DNA of 64,000 nt, taken from positions 26,336-90,335 of the forward strand of contig JAETOJ010000015.1 in the NCBI GenBank assembly GCA_021768085.1, written 5' to 3'. This stretch comes from Bacillota bacterium. GTDB lineage: Bacteria > Bacillota > Clostridia > Oscillospirales > Oscillospiraceae. The notes beneath the pieces are model-generated. The model was not told the origin of the DNA. It made no database searches and saw nothing but the letters and a program-made list of their open reading frames with translations. Both the position numbers and the translations under genes were made by a program. This document shows, piece after piece, positions 17,694 to 27,314 of this stretch (positions are counted from its first letter, which is position 1; each line of letters begins with the position of its first letter).

Positions 17694-17767
17694 GTAGGGG
17701 CGGATACCATCCACCCGCGCTTCCCAGAGGGATCTGCTGACCGAGGACGGATGATATCCGCCCTTAC
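17694..17767. repeat. REP-like palindromic element
   Basis: Arms GTAGGGGCGGAT (17694-17705) and ATCCGCCCTTAC (17756-17767) pair with one mismatch, and the pairing continues inward with CATCC and GGATG. The centre is about 36 bases of unpaired sequence. It sits between the proS stop and the proS terminator. Only this copy is in the window; I recall similar GGGGCGGAT palindromes in gut Firmicutes. Confidence 0.6.
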
Positions 17768-17768
17768 A

Positions 17769-17796
17769 GACGCCCCTGTCTCACGACGGGGGCGTC
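17769..17796 (+). terminator. proS terminator
   Basis: A 12-bp stem with one wobble (17769-17780 with 17785-17796), loop TCAC, followed by CTTTT. Confidence 0.85.
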
Positions 17797-17877
17797 CTTT
17801 TGTGAAGTTGCACAGGGGTTCTCCCGGCAAAAGGCTGAAAACCGTGAAAAAACTTTGGGATAGGGGCAAAAAAGTGC

Positions 17878-17906
17878 TTGACTTCCAGAGACTCCTGTTG
17901 TAAAAT
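17878..17906 (+). promoter_or_regulatory. Promoter of the S10 ribosomal protein operon
   Basis: TTGACT (17878-17883), 17 bases, TAAAAT (17901-17906). It begins a leader of about 265 bases before rpsJ. Confidence 0.82.
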
Positions 17907-17911
17907 AGTCA

Positions 17912-18177
17912 AGCGCCTGTCAAAGGGTGCACTGCGATGATGCGGGAGATTGCTCGCGATAAGCGAGGTAACTTCCGCGGAGTATGTCCGTATAATCGGG
18001 CGGCTGAGAGACTCATGCCATGGCGTATATCGCCCTGGGTGGGTAGAACCGGCTCGCTTTGCGCCGGTTTTATTCATGCCGGGGAGTGATACGCACGGAA
18101 ACGTGGATGAAACGTCTCTCACCGTACGAAGCAAGGACAGCCTTACCGTCAACTTCGTATGTTAAGGAGGAAAACAC
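17912..18177 (+). promoter_or_regulatory. S10 operon leader with attenuator-like hairpin
   Basis: This long untranslated leader has a hairpin CTCGC...GCGAG near 17954-17968 and a stem AACCGGC (18047-18053) with GCCGGTT (18063-18069), followed by a short T-run (TTTATT). It could be an attenuator or a ribosomal-protein binding leader. I do not recognise a described leader family, and a second TATAAT (17991-17996) lacks a good -35. Confidence 0.45.
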
Positions 18178-18492
18178 ATGGCAGCTCAGAAAGAAATGAT
18201 CCGCATCCGGCTGAAGGCCTATGACCATCAGCTCATCGACCAGGCCGCCGAGAAGATCGTGGACACCGCCAAGCGCAGCGGCGCCGAGGTCTCCGGCCCC
18301 ATCCCCCTGCCCACCAAGAAGGAGATCGTCACCATCCTGCGCTCCGTCCACGTGAACAAGGACTCCCGGGAGCAGTTCGAGCGCCGCACCCACAAGCGGC
18401 TCATCGACGTGGTGAAGCCCTCCCAGAAGACCGTGGAGGCTCTGATGTCCCTGGAGCTCCCCGCCGGCGTGGATATCGAGATTAAGCTGTAA
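18178..18492 (+). CDS. rpsJ: 30S ribosomal protein S10
   Basis: S10 is a 30S head protein and also the NusE antitermination partner. The 104-residue protein has the family core [29 protein letters not shown] and the loop [39 protein letters not shown] lies 8 bases before the ATG. First gene of the S10-spc-alpha superoperon. The 124-base gap to rplC contains a 7-bp hairpin (18520-18526 with 18536-18542). Confidence 0.97.
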   Translation: MAAQKEMIRIRLKAYDHQLIDQAAEKIVDTAKRSGAEVSGPIPLPTKKEIVTILRSVHVNKDSREQFERRTHKRLIDVVKPSQKTVEALMSLELPAGVDIEIKL

Positions 18493-18616
18493 GTCTCGCG
18501 CAACCAAGTTTGTACCGCAGTCCGCCGCGTTTTGAGGCGGACGGGTCACGTTGGAAAACCAATGGGAGCCCAATGCCCACGTTTTTCAACCAATAACCTA
18601 ACAAGGAGGAATACAC

Positions 18617-19339
18617 ATGGAAAAGGCCATCATCGGCAAGAAGGTGGGTATGACCCAGATCTTCGACGAAGCCGGTAAGGTCATCCCGGTCACCGTCATC
18701 CAGGCGGGTCCCTGCACCGTGGTGCAGAAGAAGACCGAGGAAAAAGACGGCTACACCGCCGTCCAGCTGGGATTTGAGGAAGTCCCGGAGAAGAAGCTGT
18801 CCAAGCCCGAGGCCGGGCACAGCAAGAAGGCCGGCAAGTACCTGCGGGTGCTCAAGGAGTTCAAGCTGGACAAGGCCGACGAGCTCAACGTGGGCGACCA
18901 GCTCACCGCCACCGTGTTCGCCCCCGGCGACCGGGTGGACATCACCGGCATTAGCAAGGGCCACGGCTACCAGGGCGCGGTGAAGCGCTGCGGCGGCCAC
19001 GTCCAGAAGAAGTCCCACGGCGGCGGCCCTGTCCACCGCCACTCCGGCTCCATGGGCTCCAGCACCGACCCCTCCCGGATCTTCAAGGGGCACAACGGCG
19101 CCGGCCAGATGGGCAACGAGCAGGTCACCGTCATCAACCTGGACGTGGTGCAGGTGGATGAGGAGCTGGGCGTCATCGCCGTGCGCGGCGCGGTGCCCGG
19201 GCCCCGGGGCGGCGTTGTCGCCCTGCGTACCAGTGTCAAGAAGGTCGCCGAGAAGCACGTCACCGAGGCCGGGCGCGTCAATCCCCAGAAGCAGTCCGCC
19301 CGCGTCAACCCGCAGAAGGCCTCTGCGCGTAACAAGTGA
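18617..19339 (+). CDS. rplC: 50S ribosomal protein L3
   Basis: L3 helps start 50S assembly near the peptidyl transferase centre. The 240-residue protein starts MEKAIIGKKVGMTQIFDE and has the loop segment GHGYQGAVKRCGGHVQKKSHG...HRHSGSMG. The tail is longer than usual and repetitive: RVNPQKQSARVNPQKASARNK contains the unit SARVNPQKxSAR nearly twice. AAGGAGG precedes the ATG. Confidence 0.97.
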   Translation: MEKAIIGKKVGMTQIFDEAGKVIPVTVIQAGPCTVVQKKTEEKDGYTAVQLGFEEVPEKKLSKPEAGHSKKAGKYLRVLKEFKLDKADELNVGDQLTATVFAPGDRVDITGISKGHGYQGAVKRCGGHVQKKSHGGGPVHRHSGSMGSSTDPSRIFKGHNGAGQMGNEQVTVINLDVVQVDEELGVIAVRGAVPGPRGGVVALRTSVKKVAEKHVTEAGRVNPQKQSARVNPQKASARNK

Positions 19340-19357
19340 GAAAGGAGAGAATGACAA

Positions 19358-19972
19358 ATGCCTAAAGCGAACCTTTATAATATGGCCGGTAAGCAGATCG
19401 GCGAGGTCGAGCTCTCCGAGGCCGTGTTCGGCATTGAGCCCAACCAGTCCGTGGTGCACGACGTGGTTAAGAACCACCTGGCCAACTGCCGCCAGGGCAC
19501 TCAGAGCAGCCTGACCCGGGCCGAGGTGTCCGGTGGCGGCCGGAAGCCCTGGCGCCAGAAGGGCACCGGCCACGCCCGTCAGGGCTCCACCCGGGCCCCC
19601 CAGTGGACCCACGGCGGCATCGTGTTCGCCCCCAAGCCCCGCTCCTACCGCTACACCCTCAACAAGAAGGTGCGCCGGCTGGCCCTGAAGTCCGTCCTGT
19701 CCGCCAAGGCCGCCGCCGGCAACGTGCTGGTGGTTGACAAGCTGGAGATGGGCGAGATCAAGACCAAGACCTTCCAGGGCTTCCTCAACGCGGTGGAGTC
19801 CAAGAAGGCCGTCGTTGTCACCAGCGACTCCAATGTGGTGCTGTCCGCCCGGAACATCCCCGGCGTGGTGACCAGCCCCGCCAACCTCATCAACGTCTAC
19901 GACATCGTCAACGCCAACCAGGTCATCATCGACCAGGCCGCGCTGGCCGCCATCGAGGAGGTGTTCGCCTGA
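19358..19972 (+). CDS. rplD: 50S ribosomal protein L4
   Basis: L4 lines the exit tunnel. The 204-residue protein has the tunnel loop [34 protein letters not shown] and the C-terminal Rossmann-like part ([21 protein letters not shown]). GAAAGGAG precedes the ATG. The TGA shares one base with the rplW ATG (TGATG), so the two are translationally coupled. Confidence 0.97.
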   Translation: MPKANLYNMAGKQIGEVELSEAVFGIEPNQSVVHDVVKNHLANCRQGTQSSLTRAEVSGGGRKPWRQKGTGHARQGSTRAPQWTHGGIVFAPKPRSYRYTLNKKVRRLALKSVLSAKAAAGNVLVVDKLEMGEIKTKTFQGFLNAVESKKAVVVTSDSNVVLSARNIPGVVTSPANLINVYDIVNANQVIIDQAALAAIEEVFA

Positions 19973-20268
19973 TGAAGACCGCATACGACATCATCAAGCG
20001 CCCCATCATCACCGAGCAGTCCATGGCCGCCGCCGCTGAGAAGAAGTACACCTTCGAGGTGGCCAAGGACGCCAACAAGATCGAGATCGCCAAGGCATGC
20101 GAGGAGATCTTCGGCGTGAAGGTGGCCAAGGTCAATACCCTGAATATGCAGGGCAAGGCCAAGCGCATGGGCCGCTATCCCGAGGGGCGCCGCCCTCACT
20201 GGAAGAAGGCAATGGTTACCCTGACCGCCGATTCCAAGTCCATCGAGTTCTTCGAAGGCATGGTGTAA
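19972..20268 (+). CDS. rplW: 50S ribosomal protein L23
   Basis: L23 sits at the tunnel exit and docks SRP and trigger factor. The 98-residue protein starts [18 protein letters not shown] and has [31 protein letters not shown]. It overlaps the rplD stop by one base. Confidence 0.97.
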   Translation: MKTAYDIIKRPIITEQSMAAAAEKKYTFEVAKDANKIEIAKACEEIFGVKVAKVNTLNMQGKAKRMGRYPEGRRPHWKKAMVTLTADSKSIEFFEGMV

Positions 20269-20283
20269 GGAGGAGATTGAAGA

Positions 20284-21117
20284 ATGGCTATCAAGACTTA
20301 TAAGCCCACGACGCCCTCCCGCCGCCACATGACCGTGTCCGCCTTCGAGGGCATCGACAAGAAGGCCAAGCCGGAGCGTTCGCTGCTGGAGAGCCTGAAA
20401 AAGAACGCCGGCCGCAACAGCTACGGTCGGATCACCGTCCGCCACCGCGGCGGCGGCAACAAGAAGAAGTACCGCATCATCGACTTCAAGCGGGACAAGG
20501 CGGGCAAGGCCACCGTGCTGAACCTCCAGTACGACCCCAACCGCTCCGCCAACATCGCCCTGCTCCAGTATGAGGACGGCGAGAAGCGGTATATCCTGGC
20601 CCCTGTGGGCCTGAAGGCCGGCCACACCATCATGACCGGCTCCGGCGCGGACATACTGCCCGGCAACGCCCTGCCCATCGCGGAGATCCCCGTGGGCGAG
20701 ACCATCCACTGCATTGAGCTCTACCCCGGCAAGGGCGCCCAGCTGGTGCGCTCCGCCGGCACCGCTGCCCAGCTCATGGCCAAGGAGAACGGCATGGCTC
20801 AGGTGCGCCTGCCCTCCGGCGAGGTGCGGCTGATCCGGGAGAACTGCATGGCCACCATCGGCCAGGTGGGTAACACCGACTGGGCCAACATCCACATCGG
20901 CAAGGCCGGCCGGAAGCGTCACATGGGCTGGCGGCCCACCGTCCGCGGCTCCGTGATGAACCCCAACGACCACCCCCACGGCGGCGGCGAGGGCAAGAGC
21001 CCCGTGGGCCGTCCCGGCCCCGTGACCCCCTGGGGCAAGCCGGCCCTGGGCTACAAGACCCGGAAGAAGAAGAACCGCACCGACAAGTTCATTGTCAAGC
21101 GCCGCAACGGTAAGTAA
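20284..21117 (+). CDS. rplB: 50S ribosomal protein L2
   Basis: L2 is needed for subunit joining and peptidyl transfer. The 277-residue protein has [22 protein letters not shown] early and the conserved C-terminal loop [20 protein letters not shown] with the key histidine. TAAGGAGGAG precedes the ATG; the gap to rplW is 15 bases. Confidence 0.98.
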   Translation: MAIKTYKPTTPSRRHMTVSAFEGIDKKAKPERSLLESLKKNAGRNSYGRITVRHRGGGNKKKYRIIDFKRDKAGKATVLNLQYDPNRSANIALLQYEDGEKRYILAPVGLKAGHTIMTGSGADILPGNALPIAEIPVGETIHCIELYPGKGAQLVRSAGTAAQLMAKENGMAQVRLPSGEVRLIRENCMATIGQVGNTDWANIHIGKAGRKRHMGWRPTVRGSVMNPNDHPHGGGEGKSPVGRPGPVTPWGKPALGYKTRKKKNRTDKFIVKRRNGK

Positions 21118-21133
21118 GGAGGGAGAGTAAGAG

Positions 21134-21406
21134 ATGAGCAGAAGTATCAAAAAGGGCCCGTTTTGCGCTCCCGAGCTGCTGAAGCGCGTGGACGAGATGA
21201 ACAAGAAGAACGAGAAGAAGGTGCTCAAGACCTGGAGCCGCGCCTCCACCATCTTCCCCTCCTTCGTGGGCCACACCATCGCCGTCCATGACGGCCGCAA
21301 GCACGTGCCCGTCTACGTCACCGAGGACATGGTGGGCCACAAGCTGGGCGAGTTCGCCCCCACCCGCACCTTCAAGGGCCACGCGGGCAGCAAGACCGGC
21401 AAGTAA
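21134..21406 (+). CDS. rpsS: 30S ribosomal protein S19
   Basis: S19 is a 30S head protein near the A site. The 90-residue protein has [40 protein letters not shown] and the C-terminal [28 protein letters not shown] precedes the ATG. Confidence 0.97.
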   Translation: MSRSIKKGPFCAPELLKRVDEMNKKNEKKVLKTWSRASTIFPSFVGHTIAVHDGRKHVPVYVTEDMVGHKLGEFAPTRTFKGHAGSKTGK

Positions 21407-21421
21407 GGGAGGAGAGGGAAT

Positions 21422-21754
21422 ATGGAAGCGAAAGCAAGCGTGAAATTTGTGCGCATCTCCCCCCGCAAGGTGGGCATCGTGTGCGAGCAGATCCGCGGCA
21501 AGAGCGTCAAGGACGCCGAGGCCATTCTGGCCCTGATCCCCAAGGCCGCCTCCGACCCCCTGGCCAAGCTGGTGCACGCCGCCGCGGCCAACGCGGAGAA
21601 CAACCACGGCATGGATCCCGAGAAGCTGTATGTGGCCGAGGCCCTTGTCAGCCCCGGGCCCATCATCAAGCGGTTCCGCCCTGTGTCCAAGGGCCGCGCC
21701 CACCACATCATGAAGCGCACTTCCCATATGACCATCGTGGTCAAGGAACGCTGA
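21422..21754 (+). CDS. rplV: 50S ribosomal protein L22
   Basis: L22 forms the tunnel constriction with L4. The 110-residue protein starts MEAKASVKFVRISPRKVG and carries the extended loop RFRPVSKGRAHHIMKRTSHM. GGGAGGAG precedes the ATG. Confidence 0.97.
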   Translation: MEAKASVKFVRISPRKVGIVCEQIRGKSVKDAEAILALIPKAASDPLAKLVHAAAANAENNHGMDPEKLYVAEALVSPGPIIKRFRPVSKGRAHHIMKRTSHMTIVVKER

Positions 21755-21772
21755 GAAGGAGGTCGAGAGTAA

Positions 21773-22633
21773 ATGGGACAGAAAGTGAATCCCCACGGCC
21801 TGCGCGTGGGCGTCATCAAGGATTGGGACTCCCGCTGGTATGCCCGTGACGAAAAAGTGGGCGACCTCCTGGTTGAGGACTACAACCTCCGCAAGGAGCT
21901 GAAGAAGAAGCTGTACGCCGCCGGCGTGCCCAAGATTGAGATCGAGCGCGACAACGCCAAGATCCGCATCTACGTGCACTGCGCCCGCCCGGGCATGGTG
22001 ATCGGCAAGGGCGGCGAGGACATCGAGAAGCTCCGCGTGGAGCTGGAGAAGAAGCTGGGCAAGCCCGTGGCCCTGAACATCGTTGAGGTCAAGAACGTGG
22101 ACACCAACGCCCAGCTGGTGGCGGAGAACATCGCCCAGCAGTTGGAGAAGCGCATCGCCTTCCGCCGGGCCATGAAGAACGCCATGGGCCGCGCCATGCG
22201 GATGGGCGCCCTGGGCATCAAGGTTCAGGTGTCCGGCCGCCTCAACGGCGCCGAGATCGCCCGCACCGAGCACTATCACGACGGCACCATCCCCCTGCAG
22301 ACCATCCGGGCCGACATCGAGTATGGCTTCGCCGAGGCGGCCACCACCTACGGCCGACTGGGCGTGAAGGTGTGGATCTACAAGGGCGAGGTGCTCACCC
22401 AGACCCTGCGCACCACCCCCCGCACCATCGACACCAAGAACTACAAGGAGCGCGAGCAGCGGCCCCGCCGCCGCGACGGCGACCGCCGGGGCGGCTTCAA
22501 CCGCCAGGGCGGCGACCGGCGTCAGGGCGGCTTTAACCGCGACCGTCAGGGCGGTCCTCGCCCCGCCGGGAACGGCCCCCGTCCTAACAACGGCCCGCGT
22601 CCCTCTGCTCCCAAGGAAGGAGGCGCCCAGTAA
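21773..22633 (+). CDS. rpsC: 30S ribosomal protein S3 with long RG-rich tail
   Basis: S3 is part of the mRNA entry helicase of the 30S. The protein has 286 residues; most bacterial S3 proteins are around 210-240. The KH domain carries [14 protein letters not shown] near residue 63-76. The conserved part ends near residue 225. An Arg/Gly/Asn/Pro-rich tail of about 60 residues follows, with repeated RQGG and RRGGFNR units. The tail is clearly in frame and ends on the rplP start (TAATG overlap), so it is real. AAGGAGG precedes the ATG. Confidence 0.96.
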   Translation: MGQKVNPHGLRVGVIKDWDSRWYARDEKVGDLLVEDYNLRKELKKKLYAAGVPKIEIERDNAKIRIYVHCARPGMVIGKGGEDIEKLRVELEKKLGKPVALNIVEVKNVDTNAQLVAENIAQQLEKRIAFRRAMKNAMGRAMRMGALGIKVQVSGRLNGAEIARTEHYHDGTIPLQTIRADIEYGFAEAATTYGRLGVKVWIYKGEVLTQTLRTTPRTIDTKNYKEREQRPRRRDGDRRGGFNRQGGDRRQGGFNRDRQGGPRPAGNGPRPNNGPRPSAPKEGGAQ

Positions 22634-23061
22634 TGCTGCTGCCTAAAAGAGTGAAGTACCGCCGCGTTCAGCGCGGCCGCATGACCGGCACCGCCACCCG
22701 CGGCAACAAGGTGTCCTACGGCGAGTGGGGCCTCCAGGCCTGCGAGCCCGCCTGGATCACCGGCAACCAGATCGAGGCCGCCCGTGTGGCCATGACCCGT
22801 CACACCAAGCGTGGCGGCAAGGTCTGGATCAAGGTGTTCCCCGACAAGCCCATCACCAAGAAGGCGCTGGGTACCCGTATGGGCTCCGGTAAGGGCGCTC
22901 CCGAGGGGTGGGTGGCCGTGGTAAAGCCCGGCCGCGTCATGTTCGAGATCGCCGGCATCCCCGAGGAGACCGCCCGGGAGGCCCTGCGCCTGGCCAGCCA
23001 CAAGCTGCCCATCAAGTGCAAGATCGTCAAGAAAGAGACTGAGGAGAAGGGTGGTGAATGA
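22633..23061 (+). CDS. rplP: 50S ribosomal protein L16
   Basis: L16 binds near the A-site tRNA elbow. The 142-residue protein starts [19 protein letters not shown] and has the loop [21 protein letters not shown]. Its ATG shares one base with the rpsC stop, and the end overlaps rpmC by 4 bases. Confidence 0.97.
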   Translation: MLLPKRVKYRRVQRGRMTGTATRGNKVSYGEWGLQACEPAWITGNQIEAARVAMTRHTKRGGKVWIKVFPDKPITKKALGTRMGSGKGAPEGWVAVVKPGRVMFEIAGIPEETAREALRLASHKLPIKCKIVKKETEEKGGE

Positions 23062-23255
23062 AGATGAAGGCAGTCGAAGTGCGTAAGATGAGCGCCGCCG
23101 AGCTGGACGCCAAGCTGGTGGAGCTGAAGAAGGATCTGTTCAACCTCCGTCTTCAGCACGCCACCAACCAGCTGGACAACCCCATCCGCATCGCGGAGGT
23201 CAAGAAGGACATCGCCCGCGTCAAGACCATCCTGCGTGAGCAGCAGGGCCGATAA
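23058..23255 (+). CDS. rpmC: 50S ribosomal protein L29
   Basis: L29 is a helical hairpin protein near the tunnel exit. The 65-residue protein has the signature [32 protein letters not shown]. It overlaps the rplP stop (ATGA). Confidence 0.96.
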   Translation: MKMKAVEVRKMSAAELDAKLVELKKDLFNLRLQHATNQLDNPIRIAEVKKDIARVKTILREQQGR

Positions 23256-23268
23256 GGAGGAGTAAACG

Positions 23269-23532
23269 ATGAGTGAAGTGAGAACCTCTTCTCGTAAAAC
23301 CAGAGTCGGCCTGGTGGTTTCGGATAAGATGGACAAGACCGTTGTTGTCGCCATCGCCGACCGCGTGGCCCACCCTCTGTATAAGAAGATTGTAAAGCGG
23401 ACCTACAAGCTGAAGGCCCATGACGAGAACAACCAGTGCGGCGTGGGCGACCGCGTCCGCGTGATGGAGACCCGCCCCCTGTCTAAGGACAAGCGCTGGC
23501 GCGTGGTTGAAATCCTCGAGAAGGCGAAGTAA
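23269..23532 (+). CDS. rpsQ: 30S ribosomal protein S17
   Basis: S17 is an OB-fold primary binder of 16S rRNA. The 87-residue protein has [19 protein letters not shown] and [32 protein letters not shown] precedes the ATG. Confidence 0.97.
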   Translation: MSEVRTSSRKTRVGLVVSDKMDKTVVVAIADRVAHPLYKKIVKRTYKLKAHDENNQCGVGDRVRVMETRPLSKDKRWRVVEILEKAK

Positions 23533-23546
23533 AAGGAGGTGCCAGT

Positions 23547-23915
23547 ATGATTCAGGAAGAAACCTATCTGAAGGTGGCCGATAATACCGGCGCCAAAGAG
23601 ATCAAAACCATCCGCGTGCTGGGCGGCTCCAAGCGCCGGTTCGGCAACATCGGCGACGTGGTGGTGGCCTCCGTCCGGAAGGCCGCGCCCGGCGGCCAGG
23701 TGAAGAAGGGCGAGGTTGTCAAGGCCGTCATCGTCCGCTCCGCCCGGGGCGTGCGCCGCGCCGACGGCAGCTACGTCCGGTTCGACGATAACGCCGCCGT
23801 CCTCATCCGCGACGACAAGAACCCCCGTGGCACCCGTATCTTTGGCCCGGTGGCCCGCGAGCTGCGCGACAAGGATTACATGAAGATCCTGTCTCTGGCT
23901 CCCGAAGTGCTGTAA
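23547..23915 (+). CDS. rplN: 50S ribosomal protein L14
   Basis: L14 forms part of the intersubunit bridge and is the docking site for the silencing factor RsfS. The 122-residue protein starts [19 protein letters not shown] and ends [20 protein letters not shown] (seen: [17 protein letters not shown]). AAAGGAGG precedes the ATG. Confidence 0.97.
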   Translation: MIQEETYLKVADNTGAKEIKTIRVLGGSKRRFGNIGDVVVASVRKAAPGGQVKKGEVVKAVIVRSARGVRRADGSYVRFDDNAAVLIRDDKNPRGTRIFGPVARELRDKDYMKILSLAPEVL

Positions 23916-23929
23916 GGGGGGAGCGAGGT

Positions 23930-24241
23930 ATGAGTATGAACGTGAAGAAGAACGACACCGTGGTGGTGCTGTCCGGTAAGGACAAGGGCAAGCAGGGCAA
24001 GGTTCTGTCCGTAGACCCCAAGGGCGGCAAGGTCATCGTGGAGAAGGTCAACGTGGCCCAGAAGCACCAGAAGCCCCGCCAGCAGGGCCAGGAGGGCGGC
24101 ATCATCTCCAAGGAGACCCCGCTGTACGCCTGCAAGGTGATGACCGTGTGCCCCAAGTGCAATAAGCCCACCCGTCCCGCCTACAAGGTGGAGGGCGGCA
24201 AAAAGACCCGCGTGTGCAAGCACTGCGGCGCCGAGATGTAA
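23930..24241 (+). CDS. rplX: 50S ribosomal protein L24
   Basis: L24 starts 50S assembly. The 103-residue protein has the KOW motif [28 protein letters not shown]. Its C-terminus carries CPKCNKPTR...CKHCG, a zinc-ribbon-like pair present in many Firmicute L24 proteins. A GGGGGGAG sequence precedes the ATG. Confidence 0.97.
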   Translation: MSMNVKKNDTVVVLSGKDKGKQGKVLSVDPKGGKVIVEKVNVAQKHQKPRQQGQEGGIISKETPLYACKVMTVCPKCNKPTRPAYKVEGGKKTRVCKHCGAEM

Positions 24242-24258
24242 GGGAGGAGGAGCGTAAC

Positions 24259-24819
24259 ATGGCAGAGAAAAAAGCGCCTAACCTGAAGGCGAAATATCAG
24301 GCCGACGTGGCTCCCGCCCTGATGCAGAAATTCGGCTACAAGTCCGTGATGCAGATCCCCCGGATCGACAAGATCGTGGTGAACTGCGGTTGCGGCGAGG
24401 CCCGGGACAACGCCAAGGTGCTGGACAGCGTAGTGCGCGACCTGGCCGCCATCACCGGTCAGAAGCCCGTCATCACCAAGGCCAAGAAGTCCGTGGCCAA
24501 CTTCAAGCTCCGCGAGGGGATGCCCATCGGCGCCAAGGTCACCCTGCGCCAGGACAAGATGTGGGAGTTCATGGACCGCCTGTTCAACGTGGCCCTGCCC
24601 CGCGTCCGCGACTTCCGGGGCATCAACCCCAACGCTTTCGACGGCCGGGGCAACTACGCCCTGGGCCTGAAGGAGCAGCTGATCTTCCCCGAGATCGAGT
24701 ACGACAAGATCGACAAGATCCGCGGCATGGACGTGGTTATCTGCACCACCGCCAAGACCGACGAGGAGGCCAAGGAGTTGCTGACGCTCCTGGGCGCCCC
24801 GTTCCACACCAACGGCTGA
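24259..24819 (+). CDS. rplE: 50S ribosomal protein L5
   Basis: L5 binds 5S rRNA and contacts the P-site tRNA. The 186-residue protein has [34 protein letters not shown] (usually a single G at this site), and [21 protein letters not shown]. The ATG at 24259 follows GGGAGGAGG; an in-frame start inside rplX is rejected. Confidence 0.97.
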   Translation: MAEKKAPNLKAKYQADVAPALMQKFGYKSVMQIPRIDKIVVNCGCGEARDNAKVLDSVVRDLAAITGQKPVITKAKKSVANFKLREGMPIGAKVTLRQDKMWEFMDRLFNVALPRVRDFRGINPNAFDGRGNYALGLKEQLIFPEIEYDKIDKIRGMDVVICTTAKTDEEAKELLTLLGAPFHTNG

Positions 24820-24838
24820 GAGAGGGAGGAAAACTGCT

Positions 24839-25024
24839 ATGGCCAAGAAGTCCATGATTCTCAAGCAGCAGGCTGAGCCCAAGTTCTCCAGCCGCCGCTA
24901 CAACCGCTGCAAGATCTGCGGCCGCCCCCACGGCTACCTGCGCAACTACGGTATCTGCCGTATCTGCTTCCGGGAGCTGGCGTATAAGGGGGAGATCCCC
25001 GGGGTCAAAAAGGCCTCGTGGTAA
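24839..25024 (+). CDS. rpsN: 30S ribosomal protein S14, zinc (type Z) form
   Basis: This 61-residue S14 has the zinc site [21 protein letters not shown], the four-cysteine form typical of Firmicutes. GGGAGGA precedes the ATG. An unusually long gap of 217 bases follows before rpsH. Confidence 0.97.
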   Translation: MAKKSMILKQQAEPKFSSRRYNRCKICGRPHGYLRNYGICRICFRELAYKGEIPGVKKASW

Positions 25025-25241
25025 ATTTATGGTAACTCGTCCAAAGGCGGGAGCTTGCTCCCGCCTATGGGCCTGTTATATGGCACTGTCAAAACGTGCC
25101 GAATTAAGAGACCCCCAGCGAGGGAAAAGGCGGACAACAGGTCGGGGGACGATGCCTAACCTCCGATACCTTTCCGTCTGTACCGAGAGAAGCGCGCAGA
25201 AGCGTGACAACTCCGGTAATCTTAATAGGAGGTAACATCTC
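25025..25241 (+). other. Long intra-operon gap between rpsN and rpsH
   Basis: In an operon whose other gaps are mostly under 20 bases, these 217 bases hold no credible gene. They contain a tight 8-bp hairpin GGCGGGAG/CTCCCGCC (25046-25065) and a possible long-range CCCCC...GGGGG pairing (25112-25116 with about 25143-25147). It may be a regulatory or processing site. Confidence 0.5.
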
Positions 25242-25643
25242 ATGCAAATCACTGACCCCATTGCGGATATGCTCACCCGCATCCGCAACGCGAACAAGGC
25301 CAAGCATGACACCGTGGATATCCCGGCGTCCAACATGAAGAAGGCCATCGCCCAGATCCTGCTGGACGAGGGCTATATCAAGAACTTCCAGACCATCAAC
25401 GATGGGACTCAGGGCGTGATCCGCATCACCCTGAAGTATATCCAGCCCGGCAAAGAGAAGGCCATCACCGGCCTGAAGCGGGTGTCCAAGCCCGGCCTGC
25501 GCGTCTATGCCGGCGCCGACGAGCTGCCCCGGGTGCTGCGCGGCCTGGGCATCGCCATCGTGTCCACGTCCAAGGGCGTCATGACCGACAAGAAGGCCCG
25601 GGAGGCCCATGTCGGCGGCGAAGTCCTGGCATTCGTCTGGTAA
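25242..25643 (+). CDS. rpsH: 30S ribosomal protein S8
   Basis: S8 binds 16S rRNA helix 21 and represses the spc operon in some bacteria. The 133-residue protein starts [33 protein letters not shown] and ends [33 protein letters not shown] precedes the ATG. Confidence 0.97.
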   Translation: MQITDPIADMLTRIRNANKAKHDTVDIPASNMKKAIAQILLDEGYIKNFQTINDGTQGVIRITLKYIQPGKEKAITGLKRVSKPGLRVYAGADELPRVLRGLGIAIVSTSKGVMTDKKAREAHVGGEVLAFVW

Positions 25644-25657
25644 GGAGGGTTATAGGA

Positions 25658-26203
25658 ATGTCGAGAATTGGCAGAGCTCCTATCGCCGTCCCCGCTGGCG
25701 TGGAGATCAAAATTGAGGACAACAATGTTGTCACCGTGAAGGGTCCCAAGGGCACCCTCACCCAGCAGTTCCATCCCAATATGACCATCAAGCAGGATGG
25801 GGCCGAGCTGCACGTCACCCGGCCCAACGACCTGAAGGAAAATCGATCCCTCCATGGGCTGACCCGCACCCTGCTGCACAACATGGTGGTGGGCGTCACC
25901 GACGGCTTCAAAAAGACCCTGGACGTGAACGGCGTGGGCTTCCGCGTCGCCATGGAGGGGGGCAAGCTGGTGATGAACCTGGGCTTCTCCCATCAGGTGA
26001 TCATGGAGGTGCCCCAGGGCCTCACCGTGGAGACCCCCACCCCCAACCAGATCGTGGTTTCCGGCTTCGACAAGCAGCTGGTGGGCCAGTTCGCCGCCGA
26101 GATCCGCGAGAAGCGTCCCCCGGAGCCCTATAAGGGCAAGGGCATCAAGTATTCCGACGAGGTCATCCGCCGCAAGGTCGGTAAGACCGGTGTCAAGAAA
26201 TAA
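25658..26203 (+). CDS. rplF: 50S ribosomal protein L6
   Basis: L6 sits near the factor-binding site. The 181-residue protein starts [18 protein letters not shown] and ends with the conserved [34 protein letters not shown] precedes the ATG. Confidence 0.97.
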   Translation: MSRIGRAPIAVPAGVEIKIEDNNVVTVKGPKGTLTQQFHPNMTIKQDGAELHVTRPNDLKENRSLHGLTRTLLHNMVVGVTDGFKKTLDVNGVGFRVAMEGGKLVMNLGFSHQVIMEVPQGLTVETPTPNQIVVSGFDKQLVGQFAAEIREKRPPEPYKGKGIKYSDEVIRRKVGKTGVKK

Positions 26204-26221
26204 TAAGGAGGTGTGCCGATT

Positions 26222-26581
26222 ATGATTAACCGTCCCAATACCAAGGCTCAGCGCCTGCATCGTCATAAGCGCGTTCGCGGCAAGGTGTCCGGCACCCCCG
26301 AGCGTCCCCGCCTGAACGTGTTCCGCAGCGGAACCAACATCTACGCCCAGCTCATCGACGACACCAAGGGCGTCACCCTGGTTTCCGCTTCTTCCCTGGA
26401 GAAGGGCTTCGAGGGCCCCGGCAGCAACTGCGAGGCCGCCAAGAAGGTGGGCGAGGCCATCGCCCAGCGCGCCAAGGACAAGGGCATTGAGGCCGTGGTG
26501 TTCGACCGCGGCGGCTACCTGTACCACGGCCGCGTGAAGGCTCTGGCGGAGGGCGCCCGCGAGGGCGGCCTGCAGTTCTAA
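26222..26581 (+). CDS. rplR: 50S ribosomal protein L18
   Basis: L18 carries 5S rRNA into the 50S. The 119-residue protein has [34 protein letters not shown] and ends [26 protein letters not shown]. The ATG at 26222 is 10 bases after AAGGAGG; a GTG at 26213 in the same frame is too close to the Shine-Dalgarno. Confidence 0.96.
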   Translation: MINRPNTKAQRLHRHKRVRGKVSGTPERPRLNVFRSGTNIYAQLIDDTKGVTLVSASSLEKGFEGPGSNCEAAKKVGEAIAQRAKDKGIEAVVFDRGGYLYHGRVKALAEGAREGGLQF

Positions 26582-26598
26582 AGGGAGGAGGAAAAAAT

Positions 26599-27099
26599 AT
26601 GGCTCGTTTTGAAAGAGAACCCAAGGAGTTCGTGGAGAAGCTGGTGTACCTGAACCGGGTCTCCAAGACCGTGAAGGGCGGCCGTGTGGCCAAGTTCTCC
26701 GCGCTGATGGTAGTCGGCGACGAGAAGGGCCGCGTGGGCTATGGCCTGGGCAAGGCCGCCGAGGTGGCCGAGGCCATCCGCAAGGGCATCGAGGACGCCA
26801 AGAAGAACATGGTGAACGTCACCCTGTCCGGCACCACCATTCCCCATGAGGTCATCGGCGAGTTCGGCGCCGGCCGCGTCCTCCTCAAGCCCGCCAGCAA
26901 GGGTACCGGCATCATCGCCGGCGGCCCGGTGCGTGCGGTGATGGAGGCCGCGGGCGTGTCCGATATCCGCGCCAAGTGCCTGCGCACCAACAACCCCCAG
27001 AACGTGGTGGCCGCCACCATGGAGGGGCTCAAGTCCCTGCGCAGCCCCGCCGAGGTCGCCAAGATCCGCGGCAAGAGCGTGGAAGAAATCTTAGGTTAA
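26599..27099 (+). CDS. rpsE: 30S ribosomal protein S5
   Basis: S5 works with S3 and S4 at the mRNA entry and in decoding fidelity. The 166-residue protein has [26 protein letters not shown] and [31 protein letters not shown] precedes the ATG. Confidence 0.97.
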   Translation: MARFEREPKEFVEKLVYLNRVSKTVKGGRVAKFSALMVVGDEKGRVGYGLGKAAEVAEAIRKGIEDAKKNMVNVTLSGTTIPHEVIGEFGAGRVLLKPASKGTGIIAGGPVRAVMEAAGVSDIRAKCLRTNNPQNVVAATMEGLKSLRSPAEVAKIRGKSVEEILG

Positions 27100-27113
27100 G
27101 GAGGCTTGCGACA

Positions 27114-27299
27114 ATGGCTAAAACGATTGAGATCAAGCTGGTCAAGAGCCTGAACGGCCGCCTGGCCAAGCATAAGGCCACCGCCGAGGCCCTGGGCCTG
27201 CGCAAGATCGGCGACACCACCGTGCAGCCCGACAACGAGGCTACCCGGGGCAAGATCGCCCACATCGGTTACCTGCTCCAGGTGACCGAGAACGCCTAA
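27114..27299 (+). CDS. rpmD: 50S ribosomal protein L30
   Basis: This 61-residue protein has the whole L30 signature: IEIKLVKSLNGRLAKHKATAEALGLRKIGDTTVQPDN. The ATG at 27114 follows AAGGAGG; the longer open frame overlapping rpsE is not used. Confidence 0.96.
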   Translation: MAKTIEIKLVKSLNGRLAKHKATAEALGLRKIGDTTVQPDNEATRGKIAHIGYLLQVTENA

Positions 27300-27314
27300 A
27301 TGGAGGTGCTGACC

